Positions 22,502 through 35,285 of a DNA stretch of 64,000 nucleotides are shown piece by piece. The stretch spans positions 1,550,001 to 1,614,000 of the forward strand of contig JAMXBD010000113.1 of assembly GCA_024138025.1 (NCBI GenBank), given 5' to 3'. The notes beneath the pieces are model-generated. The model saw only the letters and a program-made list of their open reading frames with translations, searched no databases and had not been told where the DNA came from. How positions within the stretch are numbered: the stretch's first letter is position 1; each line of letters begins with the position of its first letter. Both the position numbers and the translations under genes were made by a program. This stretch comes from Combretum micranthum. Its lineage: Eukaryota; Streptophyta; Magnoliopsida; Myrtales; Combretaceae.

Positions 22502-24000
22502 TTGTTGAGTGAATTGGTTATCAAATTTACCTTTTCAAAATTTAAAACAAATTTCACACCACTTGGTTATTTAACTAAAATGGCTTTAAACTTTCTTAAG
22601 ACAATAATCTTAACAAATAAAAGCTTTAAGCAAAAATTCGGATCAAAAGTGAATCAAGACTTTCACACTTAGAAACCTTCTACTTAACTCTCTGAGTAAG
22701 AAAAATATGAATGGTTTACTCTTTGATTAATTCTGAGCATATATCACACATATAACTCATCAATAATAAATCACGAAATTAAAAAGAGATAAGGAGAAGA
22801 AAGTGCAAATCGATATATAGAGGTTCCGTCTTGAGCGTCAATCCTCTCTTCCAACTCCAAGCCAGGGTTCCGGTATTCCTCACCGGTTGTGTTTCACTAT
22901 CCAATCAAATCAATAAAAGTTACAAGAAGTTATTACCAATCCTTTGGCCACAATTCACTTAGCTTGATTCTCTCAATCAATCAATCAACTAAGCTTACTT
23001 GTAACTCTCAACTCACACTTATAAATATAAGATCAAATCAAGAGGAATAATAATTAAATTTCCTCAAAGTTATTTGTTCAAATGAATAGTAACAATAGAA
23101 TATGACAATTTCTCTCATAAGAAGGCTTTGATCACTGTAGCAAATTGAGTATCACTTTGTTGTTTTTATATCTTGTTCTGTCTTGCTCTTTTTCTTTTTA
23201 TTCCTATTACTCTAACAGCTAGAAGAGTGAAAGGATGAACTTGTCCCAGATTTTCGTGCGTGTTATCCTCGAAATATCAGCTCTATCCAACTGTTGACTT
23301 ACTTTGATTTTTGAATTCTTGATACAATCTTCGAAATTCCAGCTTCAGAAGATAAATCAAATAACCAACAACTTGTATGTTTATCTTATACTAAAAAATC
23401 GGACTTAGATTTATTCTTCGTTGCACAGCTTCATCGTCTGGTACTGTTCATGCTTTATCAAGCTTCCACGTTCTTCGTATGATTCAAAAAATCTTTAGAC
23501 ACATTCCATAAAAATCCGAATTGTATTTTGTAAATACTTCATATTATGCACACTAACTTTCTCCTCAAATGTAATTAGTTTGTATAATTTGAATTTCACT
23601 TCTAGGCCATATGAACTTCAACTGTGTGTTCATGAACTCCAAAACAAATATTAATTTGAATTTTAATCCCTGTGGATTTTGAACCAACTTTGTGAAACAT
23701 ATTGAGCATAATACCCAAATTATACTCAACTTTAGAGCTAGGTTTTCATAAATTAAAACTGAATTGAAAAACACGTGATTCTCGTAGAGTTTATAAACCT
23801 TCTGACGTTCCCTCTGATGACTAAAAAAAAATCCTGCTATTCTCATTGGAACCTTCCAAGTAACCTTCAGATGAATAAATGTTTCACTGTCTAACTTTCT
23901 AATATAGTTTTACATTATTAATATTTAATGCTGCATACTTAAATAAAATATGTAAGAAATCATTTAAGTCTTTTTGTTATCATCAAAATCATCTTTTGAG
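22502..24000. other. Degenerate retroelement-like DNA, no gene
   Basis: The stretch at about 22800-22900 (GGTTCCGTC, CCAAGCCAGGGTTCCGG and CCTCACCGG words) resembles noncoding parts of plant copia elements. No frame could be assigned. The open frame at 23565-23846 (minus) shows no family motif. Confidence 0.35.
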
Positions 24001-24929
24001 AGAAATCAACCAACTGTCAGGATCAAAAAGAATTTATTGTAATGAATATAACTCCTATGCTTCTAGAATTATTTAATAAAAGTCTTAATACAATAACTTT
24101 GTGGATCTTCATCTGTTAAATAATCTTAATCATCTATTGGATTAACTAAACACCCTAAACTGAGAGCATTATCAGTTCACCACATTTCTTCACTAGAGAT
24201 GAATACGCTAAGACTTTGATTCTACTAAACCACAATTAAAACAATATATAACTCTAATATCTCACATTAAAGGAGAACATCTAAAACATTAATGTTATAA
24301 ATGTAAACTTCTAAACAACTTAGTTGATATAAATCAAGCGCCAACTTACATCAAACTTAAAGCATCATACAAAAAAGTCTTATAACTTCATGAATCATAA
24401 AAATAACTATTTAAAACTTCCTTAAATCTTCAACTTTAGTCCATTACATTGTTTGGTTTAACGGAGACCATAATCATAATATGAACAAATGCAACTTCTT
24501 TCTAACGTAAGAATATGTTATCCCTCTACCATTCCCCTATCGACTACCCATCGAGTCATCCTTGATTGCTTAAGCGCCTAATTGTCGTGCTGGAGTCACC
24601 TAGCAAAGTTGTCTCCTCTCGGCCCAATTTTAAGAACAACCAAGGATAACAATACTCAATTATTAGTTGTTTTTATGTATTAGCTCATTTTGGAGGCCTA
24701 ACCTAACCAAGCAACACACATACTTGATATCAAGTAAATACTTTGGAAATATCAGAAGGTAGACTAGAAAGTATGTCTGAAGCGATAGTATCTATATAAA
24801 AGATATTCCATATAAGTATTGAGTATGTAATTAGCTATCAAATTTTTGTTGATTATTCAATTGTGTTTTGTTATTCCTTAAAGGTAAAATCTTATATGTG
24901 TTGGTACATACAAGGCTTTAAATAATACT
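24001..24929. repeat. LTR-like block related to 8.97-9.23 kb
   Basis: The segment at about 24187-24440 aligns by eye with 8970-9230: AATACGCTAAG / ACACGCTAAGG, CCACAATTAAAA / CCACAAATACAA, then the same order of AACATCTAAAACATT, TTGATATAAATC and AAGTCTTATAACTTC-like words. It is therefore a second, more decayed copy of the same long-LTR family. Confidence 0.45.
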
Positions 24930-25680
24930 TAAGGTTTTACATTTACGGAATTGGGCTTAAGTAGTTTAGATTAAGCCCATGAGTATTAAAGAATTGGATT
25001 TCTTATTTAGAGATACTGGGCTTTTAGGGGTCCTAGACTAGGCCCAATAATAATTTAACTAAATCTTTTGATATTTAAGGCCATGGGCTTTAAGGAATTA
25101 ATAATTGAGCCTATTTGAGAATTTGAATTACAATATGGGTAAAATTAGGCTTGAATATTTAGTTAAGCCCAATTGGATAAAATTGAGTATTGGGCCTAAG
25201 ACCTAAGTAAAAGCCCAATTGGAAATCAATTTAAGTTTAATTAAAGTTATGGGGCTTTTAAATTCCTATTCAGGCCCATCTAATGTATTTAGTGCAAATG
25301 GACCCAAGAAATATTATATGAGTCCATTAGATAATTTAACACCTAAAAAGTGATGATGGATTTAAATATTTTGAAATAGGTCCAATTGGTTCAGGTAAGG
25401 CCTATTATTATGGGATTTAAGTCCATAATGCATAAATTAAATGTTTTATTTGATTTGAGACCCTAAGCTTCTAAGGAAAGTCCATAAAAATAGTTTAGGC
25501 CCATTTAGATTGTAATAGGCCAAATATAACTAATGTCAAGCATTGATCCCTAAAGAATTAACGCCCATTTTATGTTATTTGGTTGTATTAAACCTAAAAT
25601 AACATCTAAGCCATTTTAATTTCTTTTCTAATTTAGCGAGTTGGGTTTAATAATGTGAAGATTCCTAAACAAGCTATAAG
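24930..25680. repeat. GGCCCAAT / AAGCCC-rich repeat
   Basis: More than ten words of the types AAGCCCA, GGGCTT, AGGCCCAAT and GGGCCTAAG occur in both orientations. The part AGTGATGGATTTAAATATTTTG-like at about 25350 resembles AGTAATGGATTTAAATAATTTG-like at about 12045, so both regions hold the same repeat family. Confidence 0.55.
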
Positions 25681-27780
25681 ATAAATGTTTTTCAACCCAA
25701 CTAATTTAAGCTTTTAGATATATTAGCAATGGTAAATGTAACAACCTTATATTTTAGAATAAAAAATTCTTCCGCATGGTTGGAGATGAATATACTATTT
25801 GATAAGACACTAAAGACTTGTAACATCATGACTTTCCAAATTTGAGATTAAAGAGACCGGTCACGTGAAGATTTTGGTAGCACTTAAAACATACATGTAG
25901 CCCAAAAATATATATAATAATAAATAAATTAAGGCAAGGTCAAGTAACAATAACTCATAATTGCTTTTGCCTCAGAATTCATTTAAATAGAATTTATGTT
26001 CATAGTTTTTCTCATGGCTCTAAAATCATGTCACTGCCAGAGGAATAAAATATCCAACAAACATTGTGAAACCTTACAGTGGTAAATCAGATGTCCAGAA
26101 TGCAAAAATGTAAACATAACTAGCGATTCAATGAAGATGACAGTTACTCTGTAATTTTATCTATTTTATTATTCATACCCCTTTTTATACAAGACAATAT
26201 CCATTATTACTAAACAACATACAATAAAATGAAAGCTACTATCTAATTTCCATTTAATATGTTCATCGGTTCTCAAAATCATGAAGGTTAAATATATATA
26301 TATATATATATATATATGAATGTGTAAATAATTAATTGGCCCACATTAAAAGCATATGAAAATTTCAAATATCCTATTGGTTTATAATTTCATTATAAAT
26401 CACAATATATTTTATACCAACCATGAGTATATAAATTCATTATGTCTATTGATCGAATCAATATGTCCACAACATCTATTTTTTAATTAAAGATGCATCA
26501 TATTAATATCCACGACCAATAAATTATTGTTAAACCATGTCTCATTCAAAATTTGCAATACAACTCGTTAGCAAGATGACAAGACAGCACACATTTCCAT
26601 GTAAATGAATCCAATTTCCATCAGTTCACCATCTACCATAAATCCATAAATGATCAGGCGTCATTATATCATCTCGATCATTCTTGTCAAACCAACACAT
26701 GCAATGTATATCTTTTTCTTGGTCGTTGTCTATTTTATTTAATCATCAAATCCCAAAATGCTTTCCAAAAATTACAGTCATACTCATGCACATGGAATCT
26801 AGTTATTATTATTATTATTATTAATTTCACATCATTGTTGTCTAAAATCATCGTCCATTTTATCATCTTAAAATTTCATTATTTACCACCATTGCTCATT
26901 ATTAAACATGATTTGAACGTACGGATATAATTACCTGGATTATACAGCTGATTCGGTGAATGGGTACTTGTCGGAATCTCCAACTTAAAATTTAACAACA
27001 CACTTGTCAACTACACCGTTTTCCCCTTTTCTAATGTTTTGTTTGGCACTTAATAGGTCCACAAAATCCCTTATGCTACTCCTAGCTAACCCATAGGATA
27101 AAGAAGTATTAGAAATTTATTCTACATTTCCAGCATAAAAGGACAAAAGACCCAATGCATGGTAAGTTATGGCATTTGCTTAGGTGGTTTTCTTTGTTTC
27201 TTGGAAGGCTCAAACCCTAACATTCGCAAGAGGACGTCTGATGAATGTTTAAATAATGTGATGTGTAGGGTTTAATGTTAGGGTTTTAAACAATAAAATA
27301 AGGGCAGTTTCCTTTTGAAAGGTTTCTCTAAAATTTCTAATTTGCTTTTAACTAGAAGGTACTAGCTAGTTATAATAACCCACTTTTTATGTGTGTCATT
27401 CTATTCTAAATAGATTGTTGGTAAAGACTAATTGCTAGTGGATTGAGCTTTTGAATTTATTTGGATGGTCTCAAGAAATTATAAATGTAATAAAACCTCA
27501 AGGATTTCTAAAGTCTTTTTTTTTATACCCTGAATATAAAATAAAAGCTCTAACGGTAACATCCCTTAAGAAAAAAGAGAAAAAAATTCCTTTTATTAAA
27601 TCAAACACTAAATCAATCAACTAATTTTATTATCATTACTTTTTTATCAAAATTGGTTTAAATTATATCATATAATTCTAATTTAATTTTTTACTGCGTT
27701 ATCTAGTTATTATTACTTAATCAAATTCAAGCATAAAACTTTAAAATTACTCGTATTTTATAACATTTAGTTTATACTTT
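25681..27780. other. Intergenic with microsatellites
   Basis: No gene recognised. Contains (AT)13 at about 26292-26317 and an (ATT)n run at about 26803-26823. The rest is AT-rich without coding frames. Confidence 0.5.
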
Positions 27781-27789
27781 GCTAAATTA

Positions 27790-30003
27790 ACCTATGGAGA
27801 GTTGGGATATTTTCAGGTTTAGTCAACACACATTCTCCATTTATTATTGGCTTTTTTATTTCACCATGACGATATTGGCAAGCCATGTGAGGTACTTTTC
27901 CTTCTGTATAAACCAGCTTTCAGAAGTTTCTAGAATTCCCTTCTATGGCGGCTTGTTGTATAGTAGCAAAGTGGCGTCGCTTCTATCATACCAACTTTAT
28001 CTTTAGGTAGATGCTGAGCTTATGAGTGATAACTACTAGGTCTATTCTAGGCATATTGGCAAGTGCCTAAGCGAATACATCATGTTGACACTGGAGAAAA
28101 TGAATCAATTCTCCCTTGACGTTAGCCAGTAGTGCTGAGCCAATTCTTATAACCATTGAGGGGTCAAGGTTGAGCAAAATGTTTTCGGTCGCTTCTATTG
28201 GTTTATCCTCCCTTTCTTCTTTGTTTGTTTTCCCGTAGGTGGGTCTATTTAGGAGCGAATCTATCTGACATACCTTATCCCTTACTAGAGCTTGAACGTA
28301 TAATCTTCGAGATAAGTCCTGGTCCCCCTTACATATGCCAACCTAATTTGGTGTGGGGAATTTCACCTTTAGGTAAGCCAGTAAAGGGACCATTTGAAAC
28401 AAGAAGAGTGTCGGTTGGCCTATGATCATGTTATAAGGTGACCGGCAATCTACCATTAAGAACTCAACCTTGTTCTGGGCCTTATGTTTGTCATCTACCA
28501 ACCTCATTGGCAAAATAACAATTCCTCTAACTTTGATTAGCCGGTTGTCAATCCTAAGATCTCATGTTTGTATGCCTTAAGCCTCTTTTGGATGCTATCG
28601 TCTCAAAGCCTATCAAAGGCATGACAAAAAAATGATGTCCGTATACCTCGTATCAACCAGGACTTTCATCACGTCAAAACCTACTATTCTTGCTTTTATG
28701 ACGGGGGCATCTTGGTAGGGGATTTTAACATTGTCCAGGTCGGCTTCAATGAACTTGAGAGTCATATCCAATTTTTCTCTCTTTGACACGACCATCACTT
28801 CTTTTCCTTTGTTGCTTTTGGAGTATCATGAGAGATTTACCAAATGTGGTCCTCCAACAATGGTATTGACTATTTCATGAGCCGTATCGGTTGGTGCGAT
28901 CATTAGAGTATTACTGATGGTTGTTCCTTCTTTGTTGGTCGGGTCTTTTGATGGTGTTATTTAGATTGGCCAAATATTATCTTAGGAATCCTTTTATAAG
29001 GGCTTCTTGCAGGGTCGTCTTGAGTTGACAGCAGTCATTATTATTGTGCTCCACGTCTTGATGGTAATCACAATACTTGCTAGTGTCCCTTTTGCTTAGG
29101 TTACCATACATATTGGCTGCTTTAGGTAGGATGCCTGAGTTTCTGATTTCCAGGAAGATCTCTTCTGGTGGTTTGCTTAAGGGGAGGAAACTGGATTCAA
29201 AATACCTATATTTTCCTTACAGTTTCTTGTCTTAGGATCCCTATCCTTCTTTTTCTTTGGGAGGGCCTAATCGATCATTGGATCACCCTTTAGATTTATG
29301 ATCTTGTAGGTGTTCCTTTTAAGATTTTTCCATTTCATTTCAGGTAGCTATAAAATCTTCACGATGTATGTACTTACCAGCCTGTTCCTAGAATTTTTCT
29401 AGCATTTTAGGTTTATTTTCGGTGAGGGAGTGAAAAAGACTCTTGTTTTTTCGAACTCTGTGGATGGTTGCTTGTATTACAAGACTGAGGTCAAGGCCGT
29501 CCACTTCCATAATTACTTGGTTGAACCGAGTGATATAGTCTCTTAAAGACTTGTCCTTTCTTTGGTTTACTAAGAGCAGGGAAGACATATCCTTCTTCAA
29601 GGGTTTGCCCACCATAAAATGAATGCTAAATGAAGTGGAAAGGCCTTCAAAAGAAATAATGGAGTTGTCAGCCAGTTGGTGAAACCAATTGTTTGCTACT
29701 TTTTCCAATGTCCCAAAGAACACTTTGTAGAAGATGATGTCATTAACCCAAATACTAGCATCTAATCCTTGTACCTTCTTGGGTGCTCATTTAGGTCGGT
29801 CATCCCATCATGAAGCTTGAACATGGGTAGCTTCATTCCTGGTTGCCATGGCTCGTCAGTGATCGATTGAGTGAGGGGTGTCCTGATGGCCATTCGAGTA
29901 GTTTTGGGAGTGTAAGCACTCTTTTTGCTTTTCTTGATCTTTGACATTTTTCTAATCTCCTCTAATTCCTCAGGTGTCATGTCCTCGAATCATTTTCCAC
30001 GGC
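27790..30003 (-). pseudogene. Ty3/gypsy gag-pol remnant, truncated inside RT
   Basis: Read on the minus strand. Gag at about 29980-29390 has PWQPGMKLPMFKLHDGMTDL, NWFHQLADNSIISFEGLS and a SLRDYITRFNQVIMEVD block. A zinc-knuckle-like C-x2-H...H-x4-C motif is at 29072-29031 (YCDYHQDVEHNNNDC). Protease is at about 28870-28610 with the linker VGGPHL and a degenerate active site: VLVDTRYTDIIF with Asp at 28654-28652, where VDNGSS is usual. The pre-RT linker at about 28570-27990 has VRGIVILPMRL, VEFLMVD, YNMIIGQPTL, KFPTPN, YVQAL and VFA...ITHKLSI. The start of RT at about 27880-27790 has WLANIVMVK and ANNKWRMCVD. RT proper, RNase H, integrase and the 3' LTR are absent. Stops and frameshifts abound. 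The order matches non-chromoviral plant gypsy elements. Confidence 0.9.
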
Positions 30004-30504
30004 ATACGGGGAGCTCCATTGGCGAAGGATTTCCGACTTGTGTTTTTATGCTATAGGTGCAATTGAAAGGTTCTTAGGGCCATAGAAAACTTCCAAATGC
30101 GCTCAAATCACATTAGCAAGGGCGTTGGCTGCTTTGCAAGTGTGGTTAATGTTTGCCTTGGCGCAATGGAGTTTCATTGTTGTAGCTGGGAATCTTATGT
30201 CCCTAGCTCTAGCTCCTTAAGGCGTTTTTCGATGTTCATATTGTGTTTAATAATCTCAACATTTTATTTTACCACTTAGTGGAGCATTTCTTCTAAGTAG
30301 TTGACGCGATCCTATTCTAGAGGGCCGTCGAAGGCTGGTTAAATGCTAAGTCCTACCTAGGAGGAGTCGTGTCTTATGGGACCGTTTGATCGCGAGGTGA
30401 CATGTTGACGTTGAGGGTTTCAACTCTTCGTGAAATTTACCGTAGGATTTTTTTTCGAATGATTGGAAGAAAATAAAGGAATTCTCCCACTAAGAGTCGA
30501 ATCT

Positions 30505-30522
30505 TCTCACAAACTATGCCAA
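30505..30522 (-). other. Gypsy primer-binding site
   Basis: The minus strand reads TTGGCATAGTTTGTGAG directly inside the LTR end. It is a mutated form of the TTGGCGCCGTCTGTGGG sequence used by many plant gypsy elements. Confidence 0.5.
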
Positions 30523-30523
30523 T

Positions 30524-31120
30524 TGTCGCGTGCTCATATCCAATAGGGTTTGGATTTGTTAACAAAGGGCTTTGAACACATTATAAGAGAATCTACAAAA
30601 TAAAAAATTTGTTAGTGGTATGCTAGGCGTAAGACTGCGGTGGCCACTCTAATGCTTAAGTTAGTGTTTTTCATAGAAAGGCCGTGGAATAAATTGAATA
30701 AGATGGTTTTATGCAACATTACCTTGATCAGGGGAGGTCCGATCATATTTATGGGGGGCTGATCTGGCAGTTATATCAGTCATGGGTGAGTGGATGATTG
30801 GCTTGGCAGTTGTGTTCGTTGTGGGTAAGTGGGTAGGTGGCCAATTAGCCTAGCGGTTATATTTGTAGTGGGCAAGTGGGTGATAGTGCAGTGCCACGAT
30901 ACCATATTATGCAAGTTGGTTCCGACTAAGTCATGGTCTATCCGAGCGGAAGTGTACAAAGCCATATAAGTATTACACTTAGGTCGATGAGAAGAAAAGT
31001 TCACCAACAGGGCCTGAGGTCATATCTTTTGGCCCAACCCAATGAGATGAAAAGCCTGGCTTAAGTATGCTCAAGGTCAAGATTGGACCGTCAATAAATT
31101 TCGATTGCCTGCCACAAACA
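30524..31120 (-). mobile_element. 5' LTR of the gypsy element
   Basis: It is placed between the primer-binding site and the probable outer end. On the minus strand it would start TGTTTGTGGCAGGC (31120) and end CACGCGACA (30524), about 597 bp. GTGGGTGAGTGGATGA-like near-tandem words occur at 30782-30890. With no second LTR in the window, neither end nor a target duplication can be confirmed. Confidence 0.5.
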
Positions 31121-31645
31121 TGTAATTGCTATTTGGTATTTGAAATACAACTAAACATGTAATCCTATTCATATTTAAATTGAAATAAGAATATATAGAT
31201 ATTCTTTGATACTAAATTGAATAAAATAATTATTGTTGGTATGGGAAAAAAAATCAAATACTAATTGGGCAATTTAAAAAATTCAGCTACTAAATTAACC
31301 CAAATTCTTATTTTTCTCATCAGTTTTTGAACCAGCATAAGTCAGGATATACCAAACAACGGAATCAAATAAGATTTCCACTATTTTCTGCCATATGATC
31401 CCATTTCAGCTTATAATTTTCCACCCATTGCGCCGCCCATTTCCGGTCATCCAAAGGCAAGATCTTATTATTAAAGTTCGTCAGAACACGCCACTGCAAC
31501 TGGAAGGCTTTCTAGGATTCCGGATCCTTTATTCGATTCGATTATTCCGCTCACCTTGCGTCTTCTTCCAGCAACTCTAAAAAACAAACACACAGAAAGA
31601 GAAGAGAGAGAGACAGAGGGATTCTAATTCCATTTAATTTTTCCA
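31121..31645 (+). promoter_or_regulatory. Promoter and 5' UTR region of ACD11-like gene
   Basis: Sequence between the gypsy LTR edge and the ATG at 31646. The last 70 bp are purine-rich (AGAAAGAGAAGAGAGAGAGA at about 31594-31613), typical of plant 5' UTRs. No convincing TATA box. The LTR lies only about 525 bp upstream of the start codon. Confidence 0.5.
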
Positions 31646-34600
31646 ATGGCCGCGAAGTCAGAAGACAACAATAAGCCACTGAGGAAGATAGCAGAGGCAT
31701 TCAAGGAGCTATCTGATACTGTAGCCAAATCCAGCTCCAGCGCTGGAGATTGTGGTGCTGTCGACATCGAAGTTGGTTCATTTTCACACGCTTGCTCTCT
31801 GGTGTCTCCTCTCTTCGGATGTTTAGGCATCGCTTTCAAGTTCGGCGAAATGGACTACGTCGCCAAGGTGATCTCCTTTCCTTGATCGAGTTCCAAATTT
31901 TATGTTCCATTTTTTTGCATTATGCATGAATTTCTGTTGGATTTTATGTTATTTCTGGATTCGATGCTGTGATGCCACTTGAATAGTGATATGATCACTA
32001 ATCGGGAACGCTATATGTGGAGTCCAATCAGAAGAATGTACAAGATGGGTTGGGAGCAAAAGTTTTCCATTGTTTTAGTCTGGTTCGGTCAATGTTCCGT
32101 CAATCACTATTGAGCCTATTCTGAATAGAGACCTGTTAATAAATGAAGAACGTAATTGTCGCGTTTGCTATGTAGACTTCATGCATTTTTGCGGTCAACC
32201 ACTTAAAGTTTAAAACTAGTTGATTGCGATATTTGGCAAATTGGAGCAGTTAATTGTAAAAGTAGGCAAAATTCAGTTATCCAATTAATCCTTTTAAATT
32301 TAAGTAGGAAATTGCATATAATTATCCAATGTCATGATGCTACTGGAAAGAAGTTATGGTAGTAGTTAATACTTAGAAAAACTACTTTCTACGTACCAAA
32401 TTTTTTATGTTCCTATTGTTCAAAAAAGATATTTGCTGCTGTGGATACTGAAGCACTTGGTGTTGTTAAGATGGTTGATTCGGTGTTGAATGACAGGTTC
32501 GTGATCTAATGGAGGCCTCTAAGTCAATCACAACACTACAAGCTGTGCTTGACCAGGATATGAAAGCAGATTGTGTAAGGAAAGCGGGTAGCCACACAAG
32601 GAATCTGCTAAGAGTGAAGCGTGGGCTCGACATGGTCAGGGTGCTTTTTGAACAGATTTTGGTTACAGAGTATGTTAACCGGCCTTTACTTATCTGCTTT
32701 TTCCATTTGTGTATGCATCTCTTGATGCTCTTGCAAAGCACTGACAGCATGGACATCGACACATACAAATGTACATTGTTCTGATTCTTGTGACTGAATT
32801 TTTGCAAGCATGGTGAAGAAAATATTTCATGTTGATTATATTTATGTTAATTGAAGGAGGTAGGCATCAAATTGTGAATATTCCCCATGTCCACTACCTA
32901 GTAGCCAATGTTGGGGCAGTGATAATTTATCAACTCTATGGAGCATTACATAGCAAATTTATTTCCTGGGTTCACTTTCTCGATTAATTCCATGCACAGT
33001 TCCTTCAACATTCTGTGATTTCATGTAGATAATTAAATTCTCTAAAGAACCAAGACAGTTTTATAAAGGAAACACGTGTGAATATTTTTCTCCTAGGGCC
33101 ATACTGTGTCTGATACCTAGGTTCTGCTAGATTCCTAACATAATTCAAGTGCTTTCTATTTTATTTAGAAGCACTTAAGTGTGTTTTGATGTCTTTTTGT
33201 CTGGATGCAAAAAGGAACCATTTTTCTTGTGAAAATGTGCAACATCTCTTGCAGTTTCTCATCATTCTATTTCTCTGCTCAGGCAGCACTGAGGGGTGTT
33301 TTTTTTTTCTCCCTTTTTTGGGGCAGGGGGGATTCCTTGAGGGATCCAGCCTCCAAGGCATATGCGCAGGTTTTTGCTCCTCATCATGGGTGGGCTATAA
33401 GGAAAGCTGTGTCTGCTGGAATGTACGCATTGCCTACAAAATTGCAGCTATTGAGGAAACTCAATGAAGATGGTATGTTTTTATATTTTTATCTCCAGCA
33501 GCAGTTAAAGAATAAAAAGTTAATTAATCTGCAACCGAGAATACTTATGTGTTGTGGTTGCTTTCAAATATATCCTTTGTCTGACTGCTTTTATTGGCAC
33601 AAGCCTGATATATTTTTGTGTTTCTGCTCTTATTGATAGTGCGGACTCTTAATCTGCATGGTCTTGAAAGCATGGATGTGCATTGTACTTCAAAACCCAT
33701 ATTGTTAAGACAGTCTCATCTACCACTTAAAAGATGAAAAAGAAAAAGTCAAATTAGTTTAATTACTTGATTGAGCCAATATATAGAGATTATGAATTCG
33801 CTTGATCTTCCATATTATATAAACAAATGCGAGAAGGGAATGAATTGGGAAAATTCTTAAGTCAGATAACAATTTTCAGAAATAGTACCCATTATCTACC
33901 TTTGTGGTTTGGCCTCTTTTATGATGAGAATTGTAACAAGATAACCGATGGATGCAGAGTATGAGACTTGGTTTATTAGTATAACTCACTACGTTGATTT
34001 GCCTTTATCAAACTTGGTAAGCGTGTGCTCTCATAGGTCATAGATCAGAAGCTAATGATGTCAAACAAAGTTTTTACAAGGAATCATTTTGTTCCCTCAT
34101 CATATTTAACCGTAAAATGGTCAAAATAGGATACCTTGTTCAGTGAAAATAGTTTGTATTATCACTAATTCATTGTTTTGCTGGTAGTCATTGTTGTGGC
34201 CTTTTCTAAATCATTTCAAATGTGGATTTTTTCAACCAGTGTCCTCCCCCTAGTCTGACAGCATATCTTTATTTTAAAGACTGGAACATCTATTTTCAGC
34301 TGATTGCTTTTCCCACTTATCTTCTCCATTGCCTTTTCAATCCTGTAGCCTATTTAGAGTTTTGAATAGTTTTCTTCTGTTGTCCCCCCCTGTATCCTGC
34401 CAGCCAGGTTTCTCTTTTTGGATGCAGGGATGTGAAAACATCATATGTATTTAATCTAATTAATGGTGGGCAAAGTTTATCTTTTCTCAAATATTATGGC
34501 AATTTAGCCATAGTGTTTGTTCACGAGAAAAAGTAGAGATCATCATCCTAGTACTTCTGCAATACTCCCAACCGGCATTTATGATTCTCAGCCTATTGCT

Positions 34601-35249
34601 CTTGACTATTCATTTGTAATAAGATTATCGATTGCTTTTGTCATCCTTATCATTGTTTCCCTCAAATGTTTAGCTTTTAAAACAAGTTATCTTGTTTTTA
34701 CATCCATTCTAATTCATAATAGTCTTACCCAAAGTTAGTGCTTGCCATTTGGACATAATTGCTGAACCTATTTGGGATCTGTGTGACTTCATGGCTTATT
34801 TTTATGATATCATCCGGGTGTCTCTAGTGTTTGCCACAATGAGATCTGGATATGGGTAGCTATGATATATGGTAAATTATAGTGACCATCTTGAGAAGTT
34901 TTTAAACTACAATGATGTGCTCAAGTTTTAAAATTATGCACCTCCTCTATTACATGTAGACCCTACCATGTATTGATTATGTTGATGCTGAAATGACAAA
35001 GCTGATATTATGAATGCCATATCAGATTTTTATTCTTCTAAAAGTTCCATCTCAAATTAACAATTAAAAGGAAAAAAGAGACATAATTGACGAAAAACCA
35101 GAAGTAATCCTTCATCCTTGCTTCTCCACCTATGTATGTACATATCAGCATGACCTCCATCTTCAATACCAACCAGCCTCCTTCCCTCACCCATGCTACA
35201 AACCTAATTTTTCTTTGGAGCCTTTATTCCTTGGACTGCTCCTTCTCTC

Positions 35250-35285
<36 letters not shown>

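Noticed and set aside
32466..33636. Open frames overlapping ACD11 exons 2 and 3, both strands
   Set aside because: They run through splice sites into introns or read the wrong strand; the spliced frame gives the complete GLTP fold.
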